Positions 54,358-63,158 of a stretch of DNA of 64,000 bases are shown piece by piece. The stretch spans positions 4,154,001 to 4,218,000 of the forward strand of contig NZ_JNIM01000001.1 in the NCBI RefSeq assembly GCF_000702505.1, written 5' to 3'. A program made the translations under genes and the position numbers. How positions within the stretch are numbered: the stretch's first letter is position 1; the number at the start of each line of letters is the position of its first letter. The notes below the pieces were generated by a model. That model did no database searches and was not told where the DNA came from. It saw nothing but the letters and a program-made list of their open reading frames with translations. The stretch comes from Thermogemmatispora carboxidivorans (GTDB lineage: Bacteria > Chloroflexota > Ktedonobacteria > Ktedonobacterales > Ktedonobacteraceae).

Positions 54358-54500
54358 CACAACCTATTAATCTATATGTTTTGTTTACCCGGCTAGTATG
54401 AATCGGGAGCCTTCATTATACTGATCACAAAGGTTGGATCGCACTGGTACAATTGCGCGATTAAATCAATACCTGGTGATTGCACTGAGAAAGCGAATCC

Positions 54501-54749
54501 ATGTATCGTCTTCGAGTTAAAGATGTCCTAAAGGAGCGGGGAGTCACCCAGAGCTGGCTGGCGCGTAATACGAAAGTCAACGAGTCGATGATCAGGCGGA
54601 TGGTTCATGACCCCAACTACATGCCTTCCGCAGCGACACTGGCTCAGGTGGCTAAGGCCCTGCATGTCCCAATGGAGGAGCTTCTAGAAGAGATTCCTGA
54701 TCCGCCTCCACCTTTCCTCCAGCAAGAAAGTAGCGAGCAGAAGCAATAG
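54501..54749 (+). CDS. Small XRE-family regulator, copy 1
   Basis: An 82-residue helix-turn-helix protein: VKDVLKERGVTQSWLARNTK is the first helix pair, and VNESMIRRMVHDPNYMPS contains the recognition helix, then TLAQVAKALHVPMEELLEE. It is all DNA-binding domain, as in Cro-like repressors. It has about 60% identity by eye to the next gene and shares the MYRLRVK start and IPDPP end. GAGAAAG precedes the ATG. Likely a dimeric regulator of the palindromes upstream. Confidence 0.8.
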   Translation: MYRLRVKDVLKERGVTQSWLARNTKVNESMIRRMVHDPNYMPSAATLAQVAKALHVPMEELLEEIPDPPPPFLQQESSEQKQ

Positions 54750-54836
54750 AGGGTCTAGGGCAGTGCTTTGCAAGGCAGACATTGGAAGCATTCTCGACAA
54801 GCAGCCCTATGAGAGTAGAAAACAAGAGTAAGAGAA

Positions 54837-55082
54837 ATGTATCGCCTAAGAGTTAAAGAGGTCTTAAAAGAGAAAGGCGTCACACAAACATGGCTCGCAC
54901 GGCACACAAAGCTCACAGAAACAATGGTAAGGCGACTGGTACGTGATCCCTCGTATCTCCCCTCAATAGCCACGATGGCACAGGTAGCGAAAGCGCTGCA
55001 GGTGTCTATCGATGATCTCATCGAAGAAATTCCAGATCCGCCACTGCCATTCACGCGTAGGAGTCAAGAAGAAGAAGAGTAG
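54837..55082 (+). CDS. Small XRE-family regulator, copy 2
   Basis: An 81-residue paralogue of the upstream gene: MYRLRVKEVLKEKGVTQTWLARHTK, MVRRLVRDPSYLPS, MAQVAKALQVSIDDLIEEIPDPPLP. Differences cluster in the recognition helix (TETMVRRLVRD versus NESMIRRMVHD), so the two may read related but different sites. The base composition is more AT-rich than copy 1. It lies 87 bases downstream in the same direction. Purpose unknown; possibly a bistable switch or a Cro/CI-like pair. Confidence 0.8.
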   Translation: MYRLRVKEVLKEKGVTQTWLARHTKLTETMVRRLVRDPSYLPSIATMAQVAKALQVSIDDLIEEIPDPPLPFTRRSQEEEE

Positions 55083-55252
55083 GCATAGCATCTTTCTCCT
55101 TTCTTGGGGGCAGTGATCGTTAGCACAGCAGCGCGCCTGGCCTGCGGCTCACATCCGCTGACCAGGCGCGCCATATGCAAAACTCGGAGGTAACCGCATA
55201 TAGGATAAAGCAAAGCGCAGTTGCTGTCAAGCCGGGGGTCTGCTCTCTTTGC

Positions 55253-55759
55253 TCAAGGCTGTTCCTGACCTGGCGGAGGAGAGGGCTGGTTTATAGCGGC
55301 CCACTCATTCAAGGTCATCACCAGATCGATCACATGCTTAAGCTCCGGCCAGAGCCGGCGCGCCGCAGTCGCGCTCAGCTCGCCGTAGTCGCGCAAACGA
55401 GCCGGGTGCAGCTCCTCCAAATCACACCAGAGCAGGCCGAACTCCGCCAGCATCACCGCCCGCAGATTCTCCTCGCTCGCGGGCAGCCGATAGGCGCGGG
55501 CCAGCCGGGCCACCTCGCTTCGCAGCTCGCCCAGCAGAGCCAGCAGCTTAGCGCGCTGCTCAGGCGTAAAAGGATCAACCATGCGCGTTAAGGCCAGCAG
55601 CGGGGCCTCCTGGCGCTGCAAGCGTTCCTCCGTCCGCCAGGCCGCCAGCTCTATCCGACGCAAGGCCGTTGTCAAGGCCAGGCGTATGGTTGGCGAGAGC
55701 GCGGGCGCGGTCTGTTCTCCCTCTTCCTTGTGCGGCTCCTCAAATGGTAGCTTACTCAT
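55253..55759 (-). CDS. Hypothetical helical protein, partner of the bPH-like protein
   Basis: A 168-residue soluble protein of unknown family, mainly long amphipathic helices (TIRLALTTALRRIELAAWRTEERL, EQRAKLLALLGELRSEVARLARAYRL). No catalytic motif. AAAGGAG precedes the ATG, which overlaps the upstream stop by four bases (55756-55759), so it is translated with the 592-residue bPH-like protein and may be a binding partner of it. Confidence 0.65.
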   Translation of the reverse strand: MSKLPFEEPHKEEGEQTAPALSPTIRLALTTALRRIELAAWRTEERLQRQEAPLLALTRMVDPFTPEQRAKLLALLGELRSEVARLARAYRLPASEENLRAVMLAEFGLLWCDLEELHPARLRDYGELSATAARRLWPELKHVIDLVMTLNEWAAINQPSPPPGQEQP

Positions 55760-57534
55760 CGTCCCTCTCCTTTCTCAGTGCAGGCCGTCTCTGTCAGTCT
55801 GGCCTGCATCCCCGGCGCCAGGCGCAGCAAGGTTCGCAAGCGTCTAAAGAGCGGCAAGACCAGGGCCAGGGCCGGCCCGGCGAAGGGGAGATCATAGCGT
55901 GCCACCTGATCAGCGGCGCGTGGCTCATACAGCGTCAGCCCAGAGCCGAGCAACGAATAGCGCAGCTCCAGCGATGAGAGATTCCACGGAGCGACGCAGT
56001 GCAGACGCAGCGGCTCCTCATCCTTCTCTGCACCCGTCGGCCAGCGCCCGGCCCGGCCCCCAGTGGCCTCCAGCACCAGCAGGGCGCGCCGGGTCAGCGC
56101 CAGCCAGCGGGGCGGACTACCGTATTCAGTCAAGGCTGGCAGCCCAAGGGTCAGCAGCACCTCCTCGCGCCCCATTCCTTGCGCCGTCAGCCAGGTTTCC
56201 AGCGTCTCCTCAAAGCGTCGGGTCAGCCGCTCAGGCAGTCGTCCCCCCAGGTCTGCCAGTTCCTCTACACGGCGCGGCTCCGGCTGCCAGGGCGAGAGCG
56301 CAGGCCAGACGCGCAGGCGTCGCTCCTCCTGACCCGGAGGCAGCGGCAGAAAGGCCTCTACAATCGCCAGCAACCGGAGCAGAGCCTCCTCGGCCTCCGG
56401 CCAGGCCGGAAACTCAACACGCAGCCGCTCCTCCCCCTGAGCTGCTGTCACGCCCAGCACCAGCTGGAGCAGCGCTTGCTCCGCGCGCCGTCCGGCTCGC
56501 CGCGCCGCCACGGTGGCCGTCTCGCCCTCGATCGTACAGGAGCGCAGCCGCTCTACTGGCAGCGTCCGCGCCACATAGCCCCCTTCCGTAAAGCTGCGGC
56601 CCTGAGCAAAGTAAGCACGCAGCCAGAGCACCTGGCGGTCGCTCACCAGCAGCAGCCCCTCGGGCAGGTACCGCCCCTGGCGGCGCAGCAGGCCCAGCCC
56701 AGCGGCCTGGCGCAGAGGTGGGCGCTCCACAAAGACCAGCACCTGCTCATCCTCATCGAGCAGCTGGCGCAGCACAGGCTGAAAGCGTGGCGCCACAAAG
56801 CGCAGCAGGCGCGCCGGCTCCGCGAAGGGCAGCGAGGCATCGGCTCGCAAGAGCAGGCCCCCGGCGCGCAGAGAACATTGTTCTGCAGCCAGGCTGGTGG
56901 CGGTCTGCCAGCTCAGCGGGGTCTCGTGGAGAGACTGAGCCTGCAGCGTCCCCCGTGGCTGTGATGGCTGGCTGGCGCGGCGAGCCTGACGCGCGGCCAC
57001 CCGCAGTCCCTGCAGCACCTGCGCGGCCTCCTCTGCCGTCAGCCAGCGCAGCACAGGCCGCCCCCCCTCAGTGAGGAGTCCACGCTCACGGGCAAAAAAG
57101 TCCTCAACCTGGCGCCGCCAGGCCGGCTCAGCCAGGCAGGCCAGCACCGACGGTGAGACCGCCGCCTGCGTCTCCGCGTCGACCAGCGCCCCCAGCCAGA
57201 GCCAGTCATCTGGCTCGTCAGCCGGCACTAGCTGCAGGGCCGCCACCAGGCGCACGCGCAGCCAGGTCTCGGGCGGAGCGCTCTGCGGCAGCAGCACCAG
57301 CAGACGCAGCTCCAGGCCCTCCTCTGGAGTAGAGACGGCCAGGTCCGCCGGCAGCCCTGGGTGAGCCGCCGTCAGCCCGCTCACCCAGAGACGGCCCTCC
57401 TGCCAGCGATAGCGCAGACAGGCCGCGCGTGCCGCCGTCAGGCGCGCTGTAAGCACTGGGCCGCTCTCCGGCGGTGACTGCCGGATCAGTGTAGTCTCGT
57501 CTTCAGCAGAATCGGGAGAGCGCCATGACATCAT
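55756..57534 (-). CDS. Large hypothetical protein with probable bacterial PH-like domains
   Basis: A 592-residue soluble protein. Two segments look like bacterial PH (bPH/YokE-type) folds: near residues 255-350 (LLDEDEQVLVFVERP, LLLVSDRQVLWLRAYFA, ARTLPVERLRSCTIEG) and near 455-560 (EEVLLTLGLPALTEYG, WLALTRRALLVLEATGG, HCVAPWNLSSLELRYS). The N-terminal 230 residues are unassigned. There is no membrane helix. bPH domains usually serve as membrane or protein binding modules. ATG-ATG start at 57534. Coupled by overlap to the downstream helical protein. A strong terminator at 57604-57666 separates it from the upstream membrane-protein gene. Confidence 0.65.
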   Translation of the reverse strand: MMSWRSPDSAEDETTLIRQSPPESGPVLTARLTAARAACLRYRWQEGRLWVSGLTAAHPGLPADLAVSTPEEGLELRLLVLLPQSAPPETWLRVRLVAALQLVPADEPDDWLWLGALVDAETQAAVSPSVLACLAEPAWRRQVEDFFARERGLLTEGGRPVLRWLTAEEAAQVLQGLRVAARQARRASQPSQPRGTLQAQSLHETPLSWQTATSLAAEQCSLRAGGLLLRADASLPFAEPARLLRFVAPRFQPVLRQLLDEDEQVLVFVERPPLRQAAGLGLLRRQGRYLPEGLLLVSDRQVLWLRAYFAQGRSFTEGGYVARTLPVERLRSCTIEGETATVAARRAGRRAEQALLQLVLGVTAAQGEERLRVEFPAWPEAEEALLRLLAIVEAFLPLPPGQEERRLRVWPALSPWQPEPRRVEELADLGGRLPERLTRRFEETLETWLTAQGMGREEVLLTLGLPALTEYGSPPRWLALTRRALLVLEATGGRAGRWPTGAEKDEEPLRLHCVAPWNLSSLELRYSLLGSGLTLYEPRAADQVARYDLPFAGPALALVLPLFRRLRTLLRLAPGMQARLTETACTEKGEGR

Positions 57535-57603
57535 CCAATAGCCTCCTCTCCAGCGAGCGGATCAGCTAGCTGGTCAGGCCCGGCCCTTGCCTCACGGCCT
57601 ACA

Positions 57604-57666
57604 AAAAAATGGCTTCTACGCACCGCCCTGGCCGGCTGTGCCAGGGAACAGTGAGTAGAAGCCATC
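57604..57666 (-). terminator. Strong intrinsic terminator
   Basis: ATGGCTTCTAC (57610-57620) pairs with GTAGAAGCCAT (57656-57666), an 11-bp stem with a nested CCCTGGC/GCCAGGG hairpin (57627-57633, 57641-57647). On the minus strand it is followed by a run of T (A run at 57604-57610), so it ends the transcript of the 57793-58014 gene. Confidence 0.75.
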
Positions 57667-57792
57667 AGCCCTGAAAAGGCATTAAGCGGGCTTCATCGCT
57701 CTTCTACCGTACTGGTAAGCATAAGTAGTACGAGTGGACGAGTAGCGTAAGCGCAGATCAGCGCCTACGAGATCAGACCTCCGGTGCCCCGC

Positions 57793-58014
57793 TCACACAT
57801 GAGAGCGAGTGCGCAGCCAGAGATTGACGAGCAGCGCCAGCACCAGCCCCACCAGCAGCCCAATCAAGGCTGCGCGCCCGGCAAACGGCTCCTGCCGAGC
57901 CTGCAGCAGCGCGACCTCTACCAGGCCGCTGCCCACATAGAGGAAGACGGCTAACACCAGCAGAGCCAGGCCCAGACCGAGCAACACCGGTAGCAGCCGA
58001 CGCCGACCAGCCAT
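57793..58014 (-). CDS. Small two-helix membrane protein
   Basis: A 73-residue protein with two membrane helices (LLPVLLGLGLALLVLAVFLYVG, AALIGLLVGLVLALLVNLWL) joined by a short polar loop; a basic MAGRRR start and an RTRSHV end suggest both termini are inside. GAGGAAG precedes the ATG. Followed by an intrinsic terminator, so it is a single-gene transcript. Function unknown; no toxin or holin signature beyond the size. Confidence 0.65.
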   Translation of the reverse strand: MAGRRRLLPVLLGLGLALLVLAVFLYVGSGLVEVALLQARQEPFAGRAALIGLLVGLVLALLVNLWLRTRSHV

Positions 58015-58439
58015 CTTTTTCGCTTCCTCGCTTTTCGGGCGGTCCTCTCTGGCTGGCTCTCGCCCCGCACATGAGGCGACGCGAGACTCAGCCTCTCAAG
58101 AGAGGCCCACCGTCGCAGTCTATCTATCTACTATGTATATGTATTATACAAGCCAGCTCAGCGGGCGACAAGGCCGGGCCGGCCACCGGCGCCAGCGTGC
58201 CGCTTTTGTTCTCCAAAGCGTGACTGGAAGAGCGCGCCCGAACTTTGGTATACTGAGGGGAGGCAGGAAGCCCCGGCCCACCCCAACGCAGCAGCGAGCA
58301 GGACAGGAAGGTTGCCGCAAGCCGAGGGGAGTACATTTTGTTGTGATCGTGGTTATGGGAGTAGCCTGGGCCAGGACCAGTGCCGGGCTTGACGAGTGAG
58401 CGGGCTGTGCGTCCCAGGCCCAGGGGAGGAGAGAAAACC
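58015..58439. other. Leader region of the LuxR/MalT regulator
   Basis: 425 bases without a gene. It holds a short hairpin GCCTCTC-AA-GAGAGGC (58091-58106), an AT-rich pocket at 58120-58150, and the extended -10 element at 58246-58254. The remaining 180 bases up to the TTG start may be an untranslated leader. Confidence 0.45.
58246..58254 (+). promoter_or_regulatory. Extended -10 element for the LuxR/MalT gene
   Basis: TGGTATACT, a TGn extension with a five-of-six -10 hexamer. No good -35 box at 16-18 bases, consistent with extended -10 promoters. Confidence 0.3.
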
Positions 58440-61400
58440 TTGTACCGCGGCGAATCACCCATACCGACCCAAACAGCCGTTGAGATCGTCTGGTTACCGA
58501 AGCAAGAAGACTACGCCCTGCGCCTGAAGCCAGACAACAGGTTGCGGCCCCTACCGCGTCAAACGGAGGAGTGGCGAGCCTGGCTAGAGCGTCAGAGCAC
58601 CTTCACCTTCAAAGGGCAGAGCGGTCGTCTGATCGTGCGTCGCGAGACCCGCAAAGGGCGCCCCATCTACTGGTACGCTTTTCGTCACTGCCTGCACCGC
58701 ACCTTTAAGCAGTACGTCGGCAAAACCGAGGCCCTCACGCTCGAACGCCTGGAAGCGGTCGCCGGCCAGCTAGAGCAGGCCTGTCAGCGCCTGCGTGACT
58801 ACATGCGGGCGCGCCACGAGAAAGGGCTACGCGAGGAGGAGGAGCCGCTGCTGCAGGCCAAACTCCGGCCACCGGCGCTGCCCGGCGACCTCATCCGCCG
58901 CGAGGCTCTGCTAGCCCTGCTCGACCGTGGAAGCGAGCGGCGGCTGATCCTTCTCTGCGCCCCGGCGGGCAGCGGCAAAACCAGCCTGATCCGTCAGTGG
59001 CTGGTCCACCGCGAAGAAGAGGCCGGCGACGCTGGCGCGTCCCCCGCCGCCTGGCTGACGCTGGACGGCGCCGACAACGATCCGGCGCGCTTCTGGCGCT
59101 ACCTTGTCGCCGCCTGCACGCCCTGGCTCAAGCACGAAGAGAGCCAACGCCTCACCGCCGGGTCCTCCAGCGTCCTGACCGCCAGTCTGGTTGGACTGGC
59201 GCCCGTTGACGTTGCCGCCAGTGCCACCAGCATGCCATTGAGCAGTCAGCTTATCCTGCTGCTCAACCTTCTCAACGAGCGCAAGGCCCGTGGCCTGCTC
59301 GTCCTCGACAACTACCACCTCATCAGTGCTGAGGCCATCCATCAGGCCCTGATCCTCCTCCTTGACCACCTGCCCCCCGGCCTCTGCCTGGTCCTGCTCA
59401 CGCGCGAAGAGCCGCCGCTGCCGCTGGCCAGCCTGCGCGCCGCTGGCGCCCTGCTAGAGCTACGTGGTCCAGAGCTACGCCTCACCCAGGCCGAAAGCGC
59501 CGCCTTTCTGAGTCCCTACGGCCTCAGTCCCGAGCAGCTTGAGCAGATCGACCAGCTCATCGTCGGCTGGCCGGCTGGTCTACGTCTGCTCTCCCTCCTG
59601 CTAGAGAGTGCCCGTCTGGCAGGCGAGCGAGACGGCAGGCCGCTGGCCCCTTCCACCCTGGAGCGTCTCCTGAGCGGGTTCCGCGGCAGTCAGCGCCCGC
59701 TCTTCGACTACTTTAGCAGCGAAGTTCTGCAGGGGCTGCCGTGGCACCTGCAAGACTTCCTCCTGCGCACCTGCTGGCTGCAGACCCTACAGCCCGAGCT
59801 TTGCTGGGCCGTCAGCGGTCAGCCGGAGAGCGGTCTCCTGCTGGAGGAGCTAGAGCGCAGCAACCTCTTCATCGAGCCGCTTGACGCGGGGCGCCGGACC
59901 TACCGCTATTACCCCCTCTTCGCCGAAGCCCTCCAGCACGAAGCCCAGCGTCGCCTGCCGCCCGACGAGGTACGGATCATCTACTACCAGGCCAGCCGCT
60001 GGTACGCCGACCACGACCAGCTCACCGAAGCCATTGAGCTAGCCCTGCAGGCTAATCTCAGCCAGTGGGCCGCCGACCTCATCGAGCGCCTGACCGTTCC
60101 CCTGTCGCTGCGCCTGCAGCAGGGTGATCAATTCCTGCAGCGTCTGCGGCACTGGCTGGCGGCCCTGCCCAAGTCGATCATCTGGAGTCGGCCCCAGCTT
60201 TGCCTGCTCAGCGCCCTGACAACCCTGACAACCCTCTCTGAGGAGCGCCGCAGCCAGCGGCGAGGGCGTGACCTGATGCCCGCCGAAGAGGCCCACATCG
60301 GCGCCCTGCTCAAGCAAGCAGAGAAGCTGTGGCGCGAGAGCAACGATCAAGAGGGGCTGGCGCGTCTCCACGCCTGTCGCGTCCTCGTGCTGAGGCACCT
60401 GCCAGGTTCGCCCGAGGAGGCCGTCCGGCGCTTCCATGAGAGCACCGTCTACGCGCGCGCCGCCCTGGAGCACCTGGCCCCCGACGAAAGCGACTGGCGT
60501 TACTTCTGCCTGGATCATCTCTTTGCCCATGCCCTACAAAGCGGCCACCTCCTCGACGCCGACCAACTCAGTCAACAGATAGAGAGACTCCTGCAGCAGA
60601 GCGAGAGCAGCGCCGAAGCCGACACCTGGTCGAACAGCGTCAGCGGCCTGCGCGCCTTCACGCTCACCCTGCGCGGCCAACTCTACGAACCCGCCCACAT
60701 CTATCGTCAGCTTATCGAGCAGCACGGCACCCAGCACCCGCTCACCCTACTGGCCCGCCTGGGGCTGGCCCAGATCCTCTACGACTGGAACAACCTGGCC
60801 GGCGCCGAAGAGCAGCTTCGCCTGCTGGAGGAAGACCTGAGCCGTCTCCAGGCGACGGAGGGCGACGACAGCAAGAGCGACGACGACGAGCGCAAGACCT
60901 TCATGACCTCTCTGCTCGGCCTGGTCGCTGGCCACCTGCGCACCCTCATCAGCCAGGCTCGCGGTCAGCTCGATGAGGCCTGCGCCCGTCTCCGTCACCT
61001 GCTGCTGGGGCTGAGAGGTACCTTCTCCACTCCAGACCTCTATCACCACCTGCTCGGCGACCTGCTTGTCTGGCTGGTCCGCCTGGAGCTGGAGCGCGGC
61101 AACGTTGAGGCGGCCCGCGACGGCCTGTACGAGATTGGGCGCCTCTGCGGGCTGACAGGCAGCAACGGCCAGGAAGCCCCCGAACAGCTTGCCTCAAGGC
61201 TGGTCTGGGAAGAAGAGCCGCGGCTCCTTAGCGCTACGGCGAGTACCGCGCCAGTCGAGGAGAGCCAGCGCCAGGCTGGTCAGCTGGCACCTCGTTTTCA
61301 GGGGAGAAATAGCCTGCTGCTTGAGCAATACCAGCTCCTCAGCGCCCGCCTGCTGCTGGCCGAAGGTCAGCCCCGGCAAGCTCGCCTCCTGCTGGAGGAG

Positions 61401-61955
61401 GTGCAGGAGCGGGCGCGTCAATGTGGACGCGGGCGCGGCCTGCTGCAAGCCCGCCTCCTGCTCGCCCGTGCCTACGCCCAGCAGCGCGACCCCGTCCTGG
61501 CCTGTACCTACCTTTGTAGCGCCCTCGAACAGGGGCAGATAGAAAGTCACCGGCGCCTCTTCCTGGACGAAGGCGAACCGCTGGCCGCCCTCCTGCGCGA
61601 GCTTCTGCCGCGCATCCGTGGCCAGCTCCTGCGCGCCTATGCCGAGAGCCTCCTACAGGACTTTGCCAGCGCGCAGAGCCAGCAGCCGCCCATCATCACC
61701 AACGTCGAGGCGGCCCTGCCCGAGTCATTCTCGGTCCAGGAGCTGCGCGTCTTACGCCTCCTGGCCGTCGGCTACAGCAACGCCGACATCGCTCGCGAAC
61801 TCGTCGTCTCGGTCAACACCGTGCGCACCCACGTTCGCCACATCTATCAAAAGCTCAATGTCCACAGCCGCCACCGCGCCGTCGCCGCCGCCCGTCGCTA
61901 TGGCCTGCTCCAGGCGGGTCGGCCCAATCATCCCGGTCATCATCCAGAAGGATGA
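58440..61955 (+). CDS. MalT-type LuxR regulator with extra N-terminal domain
   Basis: A 1171-residue STAND-type activator. Residues 1-125 form an extra basic domain (IYWYAFRHCLHRTFKQYVGK, LTLERLEAVAGQLE), seen in many Ktedonobacteria LuxR proteins and resembling a small nucleic-acid-binding fold. The NTPase part has Walker A APAGSGKTS near 174-182 and Walker B LLVLDNYH near 286-293. A long helical repeat region follows, and the C-terminal HTH (SVQELRVLRLLAVGYSNADIA, VSVNTVRTHVRHIYQKL) closes the protein. GGAGGAGAGAAAACC precedes TTG 58440, so it is chosen over GTG 58380. The nearest likely target is the downstream ABC exporter. Confidence 0.85.
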   Translation: MYRGESPIPTQTAVEIVWLPKQEDYALRLKPDNRLRPLPRQTEEWRAWLERQSTFTFKGQSGRLIVRRETRKGRPIYWYAFRHCLHRTFKQYVGKTEALTLERLEAVAGQLEQACQRLRDYMRARHEKGLREEEEPLLQAKLRPPALPGDLIRREALLALLDRGSERRLILLCAPAGSGKTSLIRQWLVHREEEAGDAGASPAAWLTLDGADNDPARFWRYLVAACTPWLKHEESQRLTAGSSSVLTASLVGLAPVDVAASATSMPLSSQLILLLNLLNERKARGLLVLDNYHLISAEAIHQALILLLDHLPPGLCLVLLTREEPPLPLASLRAAGALLELRGPELRLTQAESAAFLSPYGLSPEQLEQIDQLIVGWPAGLRLLSLLLESARLAGERDGRPLAPSTLERLLSGFRGSQRPLFDYFSSEVLQGLPWHLQDFLLRTCWLQTLQPELCWAVSGQPESGLLLEELERSNLFIEPLDAGRRTYRYYPLFAEALQHEAQRRLPPDEVRIIYYQASRWYADHDQLTEAIELALQANLSQWAADLIERLTVPLSLRLQQGDQFLQRLRHWLAALPKSIIWSRPQLCLLSALTTLTTLSEERRSQRRGRDLMPAEEAHIGALLKQAEKLWRESNDQEGLARLHACRVLVLRHLPGSPEEAVRRFHESTVYARAALEHLAPDESDWRYFCLDHLFAHALQSGHLLDADQLSQQIERLLQQSESSAEADTWSNSVSGLRAFTLTLRGQLYEPAHIYRQLIEQHGTQHPLTLLARLGLAQILYDWNNLAGAEEQLRLLEEDLSRLQATEGDDSKSDDDERKTFMTSLLGLVAGHLRTLISQARGQLDEACARLRHLLLGLRGTFSTPDLYHHLLGDLLVWLVRLELERGNVEAARDGLYEIGRLCGLTGSNGQEAPEQLASRLVWEEEPRLLSATASTAPVEESQRQAGQLAPRFQGRNSLLLEQYQLLSARLLLAEGQPRQARLLLEEVQERARQCGRGRGLLQARLLLARAYAQQRDPVLACTYLCSALEQGQIESHRRLFLDEGEPLAALLRELLPRIRGQLLRAYAESLLQDFASAQSQQPPIITNVEAALPESFSVQELRVLRLLAVGYSNADIARELVVSVNTVRTHVRHIYQKLNVHSRHRAVAAARRYGLLQAGRPNHPGHHPEG

Positions 61956-62141
61956 CGCCCCCTCATCCCCTCCTGCGTTACACTACCAGCGAGAAACAGA
62001 ACAAGGTCCACTACCAACACAACTCACGACCCGGCCAGGACGAGAGCAGAGCAGGAGCGGGAAGAGAGAAGGGGAAGCGAGCCTCCTGCTCGCTCACGTC
62101 TGAGGGCTTTCCCAGACCAGAAAGGAAGAAGGACACCATCG

Positions 62142-63152
62142 ATGTACACCCCCATCGCGAGCGAGAACCAGATCGGCCAGTTGGAGCGCCTCACGGTTGA
62201 GAACGCCATCGAGGTTGAAGGTCTGGTCAAGCGTTATAAAAAGGCTCAGCGCAACGCCGTCGACGGCGTCAGCTTCCGTGTTCCCGCCGGCAGCCTTTTC
62301 GCCCTGCTCGGGCCGAACGGAGCCGGCAAGACCACCGTCATCTCTATCCTGACCACGACCCTCAGCCCGACCGCGGGCCAGGTGCGCATTGCCGGCTACG
62401 ACCTGGAGCAAGAGGCCCCTCACATCCGGCGCCAGATCGGCATCGTCTTCCAGAAACCCAGCCTGGACCAGAACCTGACCGCCGAAGAGAACGTCCGCCT
62501 GCATGTGGCCCTGTACGGTCTCTACCCCTATCGCCCGGCCTTTCGCCTCATGCCCGCCGCCTACCGCCAGCAGGTCGAGGCCCTGGCCGAGCTGCTCGAC
62601 ATCAGCGAGAGCCTTTTCAAGCCCGTCAAGACCTTCTCGGGCGGCATGAAGCGCAAGCTAGAGATCCTGCGTGGCCTGCTCCATCAGCCCGCCGTTCTCT
62701 TCCTTGATGAGCCAACGACCGGGCTGGACCCCGAGAGCCGTCATAGCCTGTGGGACTACCTGCGGCGCGTGCGCGCCACAGGGCGCACGACCATTTTTCT
62801 GACGACCCACTACCTCGAAGAAGTCGAAGAGGCCGATGCGGTCTGCATCATGAGCCGCGGCAAGATTGCGGCCTCGGGCACGCCCTCCCAGCTCAAGGCC
62901 AGCCTGACGCAGGCCCGCCTCCTGCTGGATGCGCCCGAACGGGCCCGCCTGCGCCAGGAGCTGCAGCAGCTTGGGTTTCCCTTCTCTGAGACCGGGACCG
63001 CCTTCGAGCTGCCCATCGCCGGCCCCGACGTCCAGCGCCTCCTCAAGCGCCTGGAGACGCCGCTCAGCCTGGTGCAGACGCACGCCCCCAGCCTGGAGGA
63101 AGCCTACTTACAGATCATTGGTCAGCAGACTCTGGACAGTGAGGAGGAATAA
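62142..63152 (+). CDS. ABC transporter ATPase, DrrA/CcmA exporter type
   Basis: A 336-residue ATPase of the multidrug/daunorubicin-resistance type: Walker A GPNGAGKTT near residues 57-65, Q-loop IGIVFQKPSLDQNLT, signature FSGGMKRK, Walker B LFLDEPTTGLDPES and H-loop TTHYLEE. The C-terminal 90 residues follow the DrrA pattern. AAGAAGGA lies ahead of ATG 62142. Seven bases separate its stop from the permease start. With that permease it would export a small molecule or lipid; the LuxR/MalT regulator upstream may control it. Confidence 0.88.
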   Translation: MYTPIASENQIGQLERLTVENAIEVEGLVKRYKKAQRNAVDGVSFRVPAGSLFALLGPNGAGKTTVISILTTTLSPTAGQVRIAGYDLEQEAPHIRRQIGIVFQKPSLDQNLTAEENVRLHVALYGLYPYRPAFRLMPAAYRQQVEALAELLDISESLFKPVKTFSGGMKRKLEILRGLLHQPAVLFLDEPTTGLDPESRHSLWDYLRRVRATGRTTIFLTTHYLEEVEEADAVCIMSRGKIAASGTPSQLKASLTQARLLLDAPERARLRQELQQLGFPFSETGTAFELPIAGPDVQRLLKRLETPLSLVQTHAPSLEEAYLQIIGQQTLDSEEE

Positions 63153-63158
63153 AACAGC

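Larger units (their letters stand above)
54241..54500. promoter_or_regulatory. AT-rich divergent control region with palindromes
   Basis: 260 bases much more AT-rich than the surroundings, between the minus-strand small gene and the first XRE gene. It holds the palindromes at 54309-54325 and 54343-54357, an 11-base direct repeat AATCAATACCT at 54314-54324 and 54464-54474, and an extended -10 TGGTACAAT near 54445-54453. Confidence 0.55.
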
